The translations under genes were made by a program, and so were the position numbers. Below are positions 16,335 to 25,279 of a stretch of DNA of 36,059 nt, one piece after another (position 1 is the first letter of the stretch; the number at the start of each line of letters is the position of its first letter). The DNA lies in assembly GCF_030851345.1 (NCBI RefSeq), contig NZ_JALPNU010000033.1, forward strand, positions 1 through 36,059, written 5' to 3'. The notes beneath the pieces were generated by a model. The model did not search any database and was not told the DNA's origin. It worked only from the letters and a program-made list of their open reading frames with translations. Origin of the DNA: Marinifilum sp. D714 (GTDB taxonomy: Bacteria; Bacteroidota; Bacteroidia; Bacteroidales; Marinifilaceae).

Positions 16335-18491
16335 ATGAAACCAAATTTTAAAAATATAGATATCAAGTCATCTCAAAGAGCTGCCAAAAATTCTCAGGAA
16401 TGGGAAAAGGAAAATGGCATCGAAAAATCTTGGATGACACCTGAGCAAATTCCTGTTAAAACAGCTTTTAACAAGGAAGATTTAGAAGGTATGGAACACC
16501 TAAACTACGTTTCTGGTTTACCTCCTTTCCTTCGCGGACCTTATTCAGCTATGTATCCTTTGCGTCCATGGACAGTTCGTCAGTACGCAGGTTTCTCTAC
16601 TGCTGAAGAATCGAATGCATTCTACCGTCGTAACCTTGCTGCTGGTCAGAAAGGTCTTTCTGTAGCATTCGACTTGGCTACTCACCGTGGATACGATTCA
16701 GATCACCCACGTGTAATTGGTGATGTAGGTAAGGCTGGTGTTGCTATCGATTCTATCTTGGATATGGAGATCCTTTTCGATCAGATTCCATTGAACAAGA
16801 TGTCTGTATCGATGACAATGAACGGTGCTGTACTTCCGGTTTTGGCTTTCTACATTGTTGCAGGTTTGGAGCAAGGAGCTAAATTGGAAGAGCTTTCAGG
16901 TACCATTCAGAACGATATCTTGAAAGAATTCATGGTGCGTAACACTTACATCTACCCACCAGAGTTCTCAATGAAAATTATTGCTGATATTTTTGAATAT
17001 ACTTCACAGAAGATGCCTAAGTTTAACTCAATTTCTATCTCTGGTTACCACATGCAAGAAGCAGGTGCAACTGCAGATATCGAGTTGGCTTACACTCTTG
17101 CTGATGGTTTAGAATATTTGAAAAAAGGTGTTGCTGCTGGTATGGACGTTGACGCATTTGCTCCTCGTTTGTCATTCTTCTGGGCAATTGGTATGAACCA
17201 ATTTATGGAGATTGCAAAAATGAGAGCTGGTCGTTTACTTTGGGCTAAGATTGTAAAACAATTCAATCCTAAAAACCCTAAGTCTATGGCATTGCGTACT
17301 CACTCACAGACTTCAGGTTGGTCGTTAACTGAGCAGGATCCATTCAACAACGTTGGTCGTACTTGTATCGAAGCTATGGCTGCTGCATTGGGTCACACTC
17401 AGTCTCTTCACACCAATGCATTGGATGAAGCGATTGCACTTCCAACTGACTTCTCTGCACGTATTGCACGTAACACTCAGATTTATATCCAGGATGAATC
17501 AACTATCTGTAAGGCGGTTGATCCATGGGCAGGTTCTTACTACGTAGAATCATTAACTCAAGAGTTGGTTGACAAAGCTTGGGCTCACATCGAAGAGGTT
17601 GAAAAACTAGGTGGTATGGCTAAAGCGATCGAATCTGGTATTCCAAAACTTCGTATCGAGGAAGCAGCTGCTCGTACTCAGGCAAAGATCGATGCTGGTA
17701 CTCAAACTATCGTAGGTACTAACAAATATCGTTTGGAGAAAGAAGATCCATTGGATATCTTGGAAGTTGACAACACTGCTGTACGTACTGCTCAAATTGA
17801 GCGTTTGGCTAAGCTTCGTGCTAACCGTAACGAAGAAGAAGTACAGAAAGCTCTTGAAGCAATTACTGAATGTGCTAACGGTGGAGAAGGTAACTTATTG
17901 GATCTTGCTGTTAAAGCTGCTCAGGCTCGTGCTTCATTGGGAGAAATCTCAGATGCTTGTGAGAAAATTTGTGGTAGATATAAAGCTGTTATTAGAACCG
18001 TGTCAGGAGTATATTCATCAGAATCAAAAGAAGATGCTGATTTCGCAAAAGCGAAAGAATTGGCAGATAAATTTGCAGAACAAACTGGACGTCGTCCACG
18101 TATCATGATTGCAAAAATGGGTCAAGATGGTCACGACCGTGGTGGTAAAGTAGTTGCTACTGGTTTCGCTGATATAGGATTCGATGTGGATATGGGACCA
18201 TTATTCCAGACTCCAGAAGAATCTGCTAAGCAAGCTGTAGAAAATGATGTACACATGGTTGGTGTATCTTCATTGGCTGCTGGTCACAAAACTTTGGTTC
18301 CTGCAATTATCGAGGAATTGAAAAAATTAGGACGTGAAGATATCATGGTTACTGCAGGTGGTGTAATCCCAGCTCAGGACTACGATTTCCTTTATGAAGC
18401 AGGTGTTGCAGGTGTATTTGGTCCTGGAACAAAAGTTTCTAAATGTGCGATCCAAATGTTGGAAATCTTGATCGAGCAATACAAAGACTAA
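16335..18491 (+). CDS. mutB: Methylmalonyl-CoA mutase large, catalytic subunit
   Basis: The 718-residue alpha chain carries the active site. Residues ~40-560 form the substrate-binding barrel ([47 protein letters not shown]). The C-terminal B12-binding domain has [12 protein letters not shown] with Asp598 and His600 by my count, where His is the lower cobalt ligand, followed by the later Gly-rich [13 protein letters not shown]. All landmark residues are intact. It shares the codon bias of mutA and ends at a strong terminator at 18617. No epimerase or MeaB chaperone gene is present in the window. In Bacteroidota this enzyme usually runs toward propionate. Confidence 0.97.
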   Translation: MKPNFKNIDIKSSQRAAKNSQEWEKENGIEKSWMTPEQIPVKTAFNKEDLEGMEHLNYVSGLPPFLRGPYSAMYPLRPWTVRQYAGFSTAEESNAFYRRNLAAGQKGLSVAFDLATHRGYDSDHPRVIGDVGKAGVAIDSILDMEILFDQIPLNKMSVSMTMNGAVLPVLAFYIVAGLEQGAKLEELSGTIQNDILKEFMVRNTYIYPPEFSMKIIADIFEYTSQKMPKFNSISISGYHMQEAGATADIELAYTLADGLEYLKKGVAAGMDVDAFAPRLSFFWAIGMNQFMEIAKMRAGRLLWAKIVKQFNPKNPKSMALRTHSQTSGWSLTEQDPFNNVGRTCIEAMAAALGHTQSLHTNALDEAIALPTDFSARIARNTQIYIQDESTICKAVDPWAGSYYVESLTQELVDKAWAHIEEVEKLGGMAKAIESGIPKLRIEEAAARTQAKIDAGTQTIVGTNKYRLEKEDPLDILEVDNTAVRTAQIERLAKLRANRNEEEVQKALEAITECANGGEGNLLDLAVKAAQARASLGEISDACEKICGRYKAVIRTVSGVYSSESKEDADFAKAKELADKFAEQTGRRPRIMIAKMGQDGHDRGGKVVATGFADIGFDVDMGPLFQTPEESAKQAVENDVHMVGVSSLAAGHKTLVPAIIEELKKLGREDIMVTAGGVIPAQDYDFLYEAGVAGVFGPGTKVSKCAIQMLEILIEQYKD

Positions 18492-18616
18492 TTAACACCG
18501 ATCATTAAATGAACTCAATGTAAATGTCACTTTGTTCCTTTACATTATTCATTTATATATCGGCATTATACCAGCAATATTTTTTATATGAATGGTATAA
18601 GATTATCACTATATTT

Positions 18617-18650
18617 AAAGACAGGGAGTTTTACTTCCTGTCTTTTTTTT
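18617..18650 (+). terminator. Terminator of the mutAB operon
   Basis: AAAGACAGG and its complement CCTGTCTTT flank a loop and lead into eight T residues. Its position shows that the following gene starts at ATG 18668 and not at the upstream in-frame 18524. Confidence 0.88.
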
Positions 18651-18667
18651 ATCCAAATTTAAGTATC

Positions 18668-19177
18668 ATGATTAAATCTCTTTTGTTTTTCCTTTTTGTC
18701 GGAATCAATTTGACTGCAGCTGCTCAAAATAAAACCATAGAAGATACTCGCCTAAAAAAACATGTTTTGTATGGAAGAGTTACACTCGAAGCTTTTGAGT
18801 TAGATATCTGTAAAGATTGGTATGGGCCTGAATACAAGAAATACAAAGCTAAAAATGGGATTATTAAAAAACTGAGAAAACAATCTTTTGAAAAAATTAG
18901 AATAGATTTAATTCTAGGATCATGGTGTCATGATTCACATCGCGAAGTTCCTCGTTTTATAAAAATTCTTGATGAAATAAGATTCCCATTTGAAAATCTA
19001 AATATGAATGCCTTAGATACAAAGAAAGAATCTCCCGACTACAATGCAAAAGTGAATCATGTAAGCAGAGTGCCAACTGCAATCATTTATCGAAACAATG
19101 AAGAAATTGGAAGAATCATCGAAACACCCAATCAAAGTCTTGAGAAAGACCTTTTAAAAATCCTTTCGAAAAATTAG
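18668..19177 (+). CDS. Exported thioredoxin-fold protein with WCHDS motif
   Basis: Starting at ATG 18668 gives 169 residues with a signal peptide (MIKSLLFFLFVGINLTAAAQ). The segment RIDLILGSWCHDSHREVPRF is the active-site loop of a thioredoxin-like fold, with a single cysteine (CHDS) where thioredoxins have CxxC. A cis-Pro-like RVPTAIIYRNNEEIGRI follows near residue 135. The family of 'thioredoxin-like, WCGDS' exported proteins exists in Bacteroidota, and disulfide exchange by one cysteine or a non-redox role are both possible. It is after the mutAB terminator, so it is expressed separately. Confidence 0.72.
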   Translation: MIKSLLFFLFVGINLTAAAQNKTIEDTRLKKHVLYGRVTLEAFELDICKDWYGPEYKKYKAKNGIIKKLRKQSFEKIRIDLILGSWCHDSHREVPRFIKILDEIRFPFENLNMNALDTKKESPDYNAKVNHVSRVPTAIIYRNNEEIGRIIETPNQSLEKDLLKILSKN

Positions 19178-19215
19178 TATATTAGCAATATCTAAATAAC
19201 AATCATCAATCTAAA

Positions 19216-19692
19216 ATGGAACAAGTACGCTCTAACTCTGGACAAACCTTAGGAATCATTGCTTTGGTTCTGGGTATTTTAACTCTTTTTATTGGATTTA
19301 TTCCTTGCATTGGTTTTATAGCCTTTGTTCCTGGAGTTATTGCCATAATTCTAAGTATTATAGGACTAAGCAAAGCAAATAGAGATAATGGAGCAATTGG
19401 TTTAAATATTGGTGCATTGATTGTATCGTTTTTAGGTGTTTTAGTTGCATCATTATGGTTGTTCTTCTTTGTTGGAGTTGCCAGTATGAACGAAGATGAG
19501 ATTGAAGGATTTGTTGAAGAGGTAATTGAAGAAGTAATCGAAGAATCTGTTTATAATCCGGATTTACAAGAAGCTTTAGAAGAATTGGAACAACAACTTG
19601 AGGAAATAAATATCGACTCAATCACCAGTGAGGTTGATAGCCTTGAAATGAAAATTAAGGTAGAAATTGAAACCAATAAAAAACAAGAATAG
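19216..19692 (+). CDS. DUF4190-like membrane protein with acidic C-terminal tail
   Basis: This 158-residue protein has two predicted membrane helices (~12-55, LGIIALVLGILTLFIGFIPC and IAFVPGVIAIILSIIGLSKA, and ~63-93), a pattern typical of DUF4190 small membrane proteins. The C-terminal third (~95-158) is very acidic (many Glu/Asp) and probably coiled-coil. The last codons overlap the predicted start of the next gene. Function unknown; it heads a small run of three membrane proteins. Confidence 0.65.
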   Translation: MEQVRSNSGQTLGIIALVLGILTLFIGFIPCIGFIAFVPGVIAIILSIIGLSKANRDNGAIGLNIGALIVSFLGVLVASLWLFFFVGVASMNEDEIEGFVEEVIEEVIEESVYNPDLQEALEELEQQLEEINIDSITSEVDSLEMKIKVEIETNKKQE

Positions 19693-20107
19693 CCTAACTA
19701 GCTATCAAATAATCAACTTAATTTTTGCATCAATAATAGCTGGTATATTTATTTATTCGGCTGTTTACTCTCATCCCAAAGTAAGTCATCCAATACCATC
19801 TGTATTTTCTCAGGTAACAGGTAAAGATAGTCCTTCATCTGGCCTATCTCGTAGCTTTTCCGCTCTTACTCAAGGTGATGTTAAATCAGCAAAAGAACTT
19901 AATCCCTACAGTATCCAAATCTTTTTATTTTTTGCTTTTCAGTTGATTTTTAGAATACTTACCTTTTTCTTGATAAAGAAAACATTTTCTTTGATTAACA
20001 TCTATATTTTAGCTGATATCGCTTTATCCACATTAGTCTTTTTACTGGTTTTCAAACCTTTGATTATTTTCACACTTGAACTATTTAAAAATTTTATCGT
20101 AAATTGA
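19667..20107 (+). CDS. DUF2752-like membrane protein lacking the two cysteines
   Basis: The frame contains no ATG at all; a TTG at 19667, inside the end of the upstream gene, is the best start, so translational coupling is possible. The 146 residues include three to four membrane helices. DSPSSGLSRSFSALTQGDVKSA aligns with the DUF2752 signature CPxCGLTRAFxALxxGDxxxA, but both cysteines are serines. DUF2752 function is unknown. The 26-base overlap with the previous gene supports a shared transcript. Confidence 0.6.
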   Translation: MKPIKNKNSLTSYQIINLIFASIIAGIFIYSAVYSHPKVSHPIPSVFSQVTGKDSPSSGLSRSFSALTQGDVKSAKELNPYSIQIFLFFAFQLIFRILTFFLIKKTFSLINIYILADIALSTLVFLLVFKPLIIFTLELFKNFIVN

Positions 20108-20140
20108 ATAAAGATTAATATTTATTAAACTTTTTGCGAT

Positions 20141-20482
20141 ATGTCATTTTTACTAGTTAGTTTATGTTTGTCTCTACTAACAGGTATTATGGCCTTACAT
20201 GTTCAGAACGAAAATAACCTATCAAAAAGAATAGTTAAGGCTGGTGTAATAGTAGAGCAATTGTTAGATCAAAATGGAATAAATCATATTGATCTGAAAA
20301 AGAAGTTTTTGACCTCAAGCCTCTCCACGCAAATCAGATTGGTAGAATACCACTTGAATTATCTGGATTCAAACTATACTGATTTCGGTCCTAAGAAAAC
20401 AATATTTCAAAGAATTGATAATATTGAAAATGCATTAAGTCGTTATCAAGACTACAATACAGAATTAAAGCTTGCATCATAA
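20141..20482 (+). CDS. Small protein of unknown function with N-terminal membrane helix
   Basis: A 113-residue protein not recognised by me. An N-terminal hydrophobic stretch (MSFLLVSLCLSLLTGIMAL) could be a signal anchor. The rest is helical, charged and likely cytoplasmic or periplasmic. Its stop codon lies in the loop of a perfect inverted repeat, so termination is very tight. It lies 33 bases after the DUF2752-like gene. Confidence 0.5.
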   Translation: MSFLLVSLCLSLLTGIMALHVQNENNLSKRIVKAGVIVEQLLDQNGINHIDLKKKFLTSSLSTQIRLVEYHLNYLDSNYTDFGPKKTIFQRIDNIENALSRYQDYNTELKLAS

Positions 20483-20494
20483 TGCAAGCTTTAA
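20465..20494. terminator. Perfect 13-base inverted repeat ending the membrane-protein cluster
   Basis: TTAAAGCTTGCAT and ATGCAAGCTTTAA flank a four-base loop that contains part of the stop codon of the upstream gene. The T run is modest (TTTTAT), so it may act bidirectionally with the convergent MBL gene. Confidence 0.7.
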
Positions 20495-20509
20495 TTTTAT
20501 AGTATAAAT

Positions 20510-21352
20510 TTATTTTATATCCGAGAGAGAAAAACACTTATCAACCTTAACGCCTCTGTCTGTTTTTATAATACTGCAACATTCAGTAGTAATATCATGT
20601 TGAAAAAACAAAATGGCATTTTTTTCCACAGCTTCTGCAAGAAATTCTTGTTTTTCGGCTAATGATGCTGTTGGATTTAGATCGTAACTAGCCAACCATT
20701 TTACTGGCACATTCGCTGCTGTAGGTATAAAATCTCCAGCAAAAACCACTTCCTGACCATTAAAATTGATTACCGGAATCATTAATCCAGGTGTGTGACC
20801 TTCAAAAATTTTCACTTTAAAATTTGGAAATAATTCGCCTTCATTCTCTACCAAGTTCAACTTACCCGCTTCCTTTATCGGCATTATATTTTCATCAAAA
20901 AATGCGTCACTCTCGCGAATATTAGGATTTAAATAATTCTCCCATTGCTGTTTACTAACCCAATGTTGAGCATTTTTAAATACCAGCTCATATCCTGTCT
21001 TATCAGAATTCCATTTTACCGCCCCTCCACAATGATCGAAATGCAAATGGGTAAAAACAACATCTGTTATATCATCAGCTGAGAATCCTGCACTTTTTAA
21101 AGAATCCAACATATTGGCATCACCATTTAGATGTTGATGCTTGAAAAATTCTTCACTTTGCTTGTCACCTGTTCCATTATCAATCAATATCTTTCTTTCG
21201 CCATCAACAACAAGCATGCTTCTCATGGCACAATTACAATAATTGTCTTCGTTCGATGGATATTTTCTACTCCACATTACTTTGGGAACAACACTAAACA
21301 TTGCTCCACCATCGCACATAAAATTTCCTGTTTCTATATTGTATATTTCCAT
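20510..21352 (-). CDS. MBL-fold metallo-hydrolase
   Basis: The 280-residue protein has the metallo-beta-lactamase metal motif VVFTHLHFDHCGG (HxHxDH) near residue 100, followed by EGHTPGLMIPV, where the His is another metal ligand, then VVFAGDFIPT and a final FFQHD. The order fits the lactonase/glyoxalase-type MBL superfamily. Substrate cannot be assigned; N-acyl homoserine lactonases and hydroxyacylglutathione hydrolases share this layout. No signal peptide, so it is cytoplasmic. It converges with the membrane-protein cluster and is divergent from the Mpl-like gene. Confidence 0.85.
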   Translation of the reverse strand: MEIYNIETGNFMCDGGAMFSVVPKVMWSRKYPSNEDNYCNCAMRSMLVVDGERKILIDNGTGDKQSEEFFKHQHLNGDANMLDSLKSAGFSADDITDVVFTHLHFDHCGGAVKWNSDKTGYELVFKNAQHWVSKQQWENYLNPNIRESDAFFDENIMPIKEAGKLNLVENEGELFPNFKVKIFEGHTPGLMIPVINFNGQEVVFAGDFIPTAANVPVKWLASYDLNPTASLAEKQEFLAEAVEKNAILFFQHDITTECCSIIKTDRGVKVDKCFSLSDIK

Positions 21353-21465
21353 GATAATATTGTTTTATTCTAGTATCTTTAATTTTCGCAAAAGAAAGGC
21401 TTAAATCATGTTAAAGTACTCTTACTTATTGCGGTTCAAAAATACAATTTTATAAAAGATTATCA

Positions 21466-22830
21466 ATGAAAGTTCACTTTATAGCAATTGGTGGAAGCGC
21501 CATGCACAATTTAGCAATCGCATTACATAAAAAAGGATTTGAAATTACTGGTTCCGATGATGAAATTTTTGACCCTTCAAAATCAAGATTGGAGAAATAT
21601 GAAATCCTGCCTAAAGAATGGGGTTGGTTTCCAGAAAATCTTAGCACTGATATTGATGCGATAATTCTTGGTATGCATGCAAGAATTGACAATCCTGAAT
21701 TGTTAAAAGCACAAGAACTTGGATTGAAAATTTATTCTTACCCTGAATACATTTACGAACAGACTAAAAACAAAACCAGAATTGTAATTGGTGGTAGTCA
21801 TGGAAAAACCACAACAACCTCGATGGTAATGCATGTTTTGAAAGATAATAATATCGACTTTGATTACATGGTAGGTGCACAGATTGAAGGATTTGAAACC
21901 ATGGTTAAATTAAGCAGAGATGCTAAAATTGCCATTTTTGAAGGGGATGAATATCTTTCTTCTCCTATCGATCGCAGGCCAAAATTTCATTTGTATCATC
22001 CTGACATTGCACTCCTAACTGGAATTGCCTGGGATCATATTAATGTATTTCCAACTTTCGAGAACTATGTGGAACAATTCGAAATTTTCACACAGATGAT
22101 TCAAGAGAATGGTTCTTTAATCTATTTTGATGGTGATGAACACATTGCTAAAATTGTTGAAAAGAAAAAAGAAGGCATCGAATACATTCCATACAATTCA
22201 CACCCCTTCGAAGTGGTTGATAACTGCAGTATTCTTAAAACAAACAACGGAAATGTTCCTTTGGAAATTTTTGGAGAACACAACCTTCAAAACCTTATGG
22301 GAGCCTATCATATATGTAAAAAAGCTGGATTAAGCGACAAGCAGTTTTACAATTCCATTCAAAATTTTTCTGGAGCAGCCAAGCGTTTACAAAAGCTTTC
22401 AGAAAATAATTCATGCACAGTTTTTCAAGATTTTGCACACTCTCCATCCAAATTAAAAGCCACTACCGAAGCTGTAAAAAAACAGTTTTCCAATCGTAAA
22501 TTAATTGCTTGCATGGAATTACACACGTTTAGTAGCTTGAAAAAAGAGTTTCTTCCACACTACAAAAACACCATGAGTTTGGCTGATAAAGCCATTGTGT
22601 ATTTTAATCCAAAAACGGTTGAACACAAAAAGCTTGAGCCTATAACAAAGGAACAGGTAGCGGAAGCTTTTGGAGGGAATAATGTAACTGTTTACACCGA
22701 TTCCGATTTGGTTATTAGTGATTTATTAGACCATGATTTCAAGAATACCAATGTTCTTTTGATGAGTTCTGGAAATTTCTCAGGAGTTAACTTGTCTGCA
22801 CTAGCAGAAAGAATTGTCAATAAAAGCTGA
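21466..22830 (+). CDS. mpl: Mpl-like Mur ligase (UDP-MurNAc:tripeptide recycling ligase)
   Basis: The 454-residue protein starts MKVHFIAIGGSAMHNLA, the Rossmann-like UDP-MurNAc domain. The Mur ATP-binding loop GGSHGKTTTTSMVMHVL is near residue 109, followed by FEGDEYLSSPIDRRPKFHLY and AWDHINVFPTFENY. The C-terminal domain includes FQDFAHSPSK and LIACMELHTFSSLK. Mpl joins L-Ala-gamma-D-Glu-meso-DAP recovered from turnover to UDP-MurNAc, a peptidoglycan-recycling step; MurC is a related enzyme that adds only L-Ala. The DGDEH/EGDEY and tripeptide-type sequence favours Mpl. It is monocistronic. Confidence 0.88.
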   Translation: MKVHFIAIGGSAMHNLAIALHKKGFEITGSDDEIFDPSKSRLEKYEILPKEWGWFPENLSTDIDAIILGMHARIDNPELLKAQELGLKIYSYPEYIYEQTKNKTRIVIGGSHGKTTTTSMVMHVLKDNNIDFDYMVGAQIEGFETMVKLSRDAKIAIFEGDEYLSSPIDRRPKFHLYHPDIALLTGIAWDHINVFPTFENYVEQFEIFTQMIQENGSLIYFDGDEHIAKIVEKKKEGIEYIPYNSHPFEVVDNCSILKTNNGNVPLEIFGEHNLQNLMGAYHICKKAGLSDKQFYNSIQNFSGAAKRLQKLSENNSCTVFQDFAHSPSKLKATTEAVKKQFSNRKLIACMELHTFSSLKKEFLPHYKNTMSLADKAIVYFNPKTVEHKKLEPITKEQVAEAFGGNNVTVYTDSDLVISDLLDHDFKNTNVLLMSSGNFSGVNLSALAERIVNKS

Positions 22831-22849
22831 ATCAATACATCCATATTGT

Positions 22850-22880
22850 TTTGCCTGTCAGTAAAATAATACTATTTTTA
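22850..22880 (+). promoter_or_regulatory. Promoter of the TPR histidine kinase
   Basis: TTTG at 22850-22853 and TATTTTTA at 22873-22880 are separated by exactly 19 bases, a Bacteroidota promoter with one mismatch in the -7 box. A perfect palindrome ATACTA-TTTT-TAGTAT (22869-22884) covers the -7 box and could be a repressor site. Confidence 0.6.
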
Positions 22881-22910
22881 GTATAAATCAGATTAAACAG
22901 CTTTAATACC

Positions 22911-25217
22911 ATGTCTGCTTTACACAGGTTTACCATTCTATTTTCAGTTTTACTTTCATTTGCTTTTGTGAATTTGCATGCTCAAAATCAAATACAGGAA
23001 GCGGAAGAATTATTGCCTAAAGCGGAAGGTGAGAAACGCATAGCATTGTTGCGAGAGTTATCAAAGCTCTATTTGGATGTAAATATTGACAAAAGTATTG
23101 ATTACCTAAAGGAAGTGGTTGTTTTATCCTCGGATACTCCAGCAAATCACGCAACGGCTTTGTATGATTTGGGAAATCTGTATCGAAAAGTTAATAATTT
23201 CAGAAGGGCTTTAGATTGTCATTTGCAGGCATTGGAAATTCGCAAGAACACATCCGATGTATTGGCCGTATCAGCTTCGTACAATAATATTGGAGAGATT
23301 CATAAAATTCTGAACAAACATCAGAAAGCTCTGGAATATTTCAATCAATCGCTGAAAATTAGACAGAAGGAGGGATCAGAAAAGGAAGTTGCTTATACCT
23401 TAAACAATATTGGTAGTGTGTATTGGCTAGATAAAGATTATGCCAACGCATTGGAGTATTATTTAAAATCTTTGGAAATCAGATCCAAACTTGGCGATAA
23501 ATCTGATATTTCCTCATCATTGAATAATCTAGGTAATGTCTATAAAAATTTAAACAAGTACAACAAGGCATTGGATTATTACAAAAAGGCTCTGACACTT
23601 CGTGAGGAACTTGGTGATAAATCTCTTATTGCCTATACCTTGAATGACATTGGTGGTATTTACTGGAGGCTGAACAATTTTAATGAATCACTTAATTTTT
23701 ACAACCGAGCTCTAAAAATCAGACGGGAAATTGGCAACAAGCGTTATACTGCAGCCACCTTAAAAAATATAGGAACAGTTTACAAAGATTTAAATGAACT
23801 TGATTTTTCGTTAAAACACTATAATGAATCGCTTAAAATATACAATGAGACAGGTGACCTGAAAGCACAAGCCAATGTATATTCACTAATCGGAAATTTA
23901 TACAGCAGCTATAACAATTTCGATAAAAGTCAGGAATACCATAAAATTGCACTTAACCTTCATGAGAAATTAGGAAATGCTAAAGGAATTGCATATTCAT
24001 CAAATAACATAGGCGAAATTTTAATGGATTACTATAAGAGCGATGATGCTTTGCAGTATTTAGAATCGGCATACGAAAATGCCAATTATTCTAAGGACCG
24101 AAACTTACAAAAGGTAACTTCCGAAAATCTATTCGAATACTATTCAAATAAAGGCAACTACAAAAAAGCATTAGAGTATTATCGCAATTATTCAAACACT
24201 CAGTATGACAGCATTGTGGATCAATACGACAAGGATAGAATCAGTGAATTTGAAGCAAAATATGAAATCTCTAAAAACAAAGAAGAAATTAAAGGGCTGA
24301 AGGAATACAACAGAATGCAAGCCATTCTGATTTACCTTTTTATTGTCCTGATTATTTTCGCAGGAATTATTGGTTACATTACCAATAAAAATATCAAATT
24401 AAGAAAAGAGACAACCGCTGCCCTTACTGAGAAAAACAGGGAGCTGGAAGAAATCAATTCACGATTAAAGGAATCAGATATTATTTTGCGTGATTTGAAC
24501 CTAACCAAGGATAAAATTTTTAATATTATATCGACTGATTTGCGCGATCCATTTATTGACCTGAAAAATATCAGCACAAAACTTATTGAAAGTTTTGATG
24601 AGAACGATATTGAATACCAAAAGTCCTTGGCCATTGGAATTCGCGATTTATCTGCTCACACCAATGAATTGGTCGAAAATATTTTACTGTGGTCTGCTTC
24701 GCAAGCAGGCAAAACTACATTTTCTCCAAAGTATTTTAATATTAGAGAATCTATTAATGGTATTCTTCAAAAACTATCTGGTCCAATTATTGAAAAGAAT
24801 CTGAAGTTCATTTTTAATATGGACAATACTTCTATGGTTTATGCTGATTCTGCAGCCATATCAGAAGTTTTTAAGAATCTAATTTCAAATGCCATTAAAT
24901 TCTCCTATTCAGAGGGAAAAATCACTCTTTCAGCACGAGAAAAAAAATATCTTGTTGAGATAGAAATATCAGACGAAGGAGTTGGCATGAGCAAATCAAA
25001 CCTTAATAAGATATTCAGATTAGATAATAATTACCTTGCGCTTGGTACTGCCCAGGAAAAAGGAGCTGGAATCGGGCTATTGCTTTGCAAGGAGTATGTA
25101 GAAAAAAATGGAGGTAAAATCTGGGCTGAGAGTGAAGAAGGAAAAGGAAGTAGTTTTTATATCACGATTCCCAAATCAGAGAAAATTTTGGAATCCATGC
25201 CAAAATCAAATGCATAA
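22911..25217 (+). CDS. TPR sensor kinase with substituted phospho-acceptor residue
   Basis: The 768-residue protein has a signal peptide (~1-25), about nine or ten 40-residue kinesin-light-chain-like TPRs (~80-440; for example ASYNNIGEIHKILNKHQKAL), one membrane helix (~466-488, LIYLFIVLIIFAGIIGYI), a coiled coil, a DHp region (~530-600) and a HATPase domain (~640-760). The ATPase boxes look intact: FKNLISNAIKFS (N box), DEGVGMS (G1) and GAGIGLLLC (G2). Where HisKA proteins carry the phospho-accepting His (FxIIAHDLRNPF), this reads FNIISTDLRDPF, with Thr542. The nucleotide codon is ACT, so this is not a reading error of one base alone. No response regulator is adjacent. Sensing may be through the extracytoplasmic TPRs. 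Confidence 0.9.
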   Translation: MSALHRFTILFSVLLSFAFVNLHAQNQIQEAEELLPKAEGEKRIALLRELSKLYLDVNIDKSIDYLKEVVVLSSDTPANHATALYDLGNLYRKVNNFRRALDCHLQALEIRKNTSDVLAVSASYNNIGEIHKILNKHQKALEYFNQSLKIRQKEGSEKEVAYTLNNIGSVYWLDKDYANALEYYLKSLEIRSKLGDKSDISSSLNNLGNVYKNLNKYNKALDYYKKALTLREELGDKSLIAYTLNDIGGIYWRLNNFNESLNFYNRALKIRREIGNKRYTAATLKNIGTVYKDLNELDFSLKHYNESLKIYNETGDLKAQANVYSLIGNLYSSYNNFDKSQEYHKIALNLHEKLGNAKGIAYSSNNIGEILMDYYKSDDALQYLESAYENANYSKDRNLQKVTSENLFEYYSNKGNYKKALEYYRNYSNTQYDSIVDQYDKDRISEFEAKYEISKNKEEIKGLKEYNRMQAILIYLFIVLIIFAGIIGYITNKNIKLRKETTAALTEKNRELEEINSRLKESDIILRDLNLTKDKIFNIISTDLRDPFIDLKNISTKLIESFDENDIEYQKSLAIGIRDLSAHTNELVENILLWSASQAGKTTFSPKYFNIRESINGILQKLSGPIIEKNLKFIFNMDNTSMVYADSAAISEVFKNLISNAIKFSYSEGKITLSAREKKYLVEIEISDEGVGMSKSNLNKIFRLDNNYLALGTAQEKGAGIGLLLCKEYVEKNGGKIWAESEEGKGSSFYITIPKSEKILESMPKSNA

Positions 25218-25219
25218 AA

Positions 25220-25245
25220 AAGAGGCATCCGAATGGATGCCTCTT
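25220..25245 (-). terminator. Convergent terminator between TPR kinase and CoA-transferase genes
   Basis: AAGAGGCATCC-GAAT-GGATGCCTCTT is a perfect 11-base hairpin. On the minus strand it runs into a T run, so it best serves the CoA-transferase gene; it may also stop the kinase transcript. Confidence 0.85.
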
Positions 25246-25279
25246 CATATGTCATGAACTGCTAATTATTAAGCAAGTT

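Noticed and set aside
18524-18667. Longer start of the thioredoxin-like protein
   Set aside because: This stretch contains the mutAB terminator, and ATG 18668 gives a clean signal peptide.
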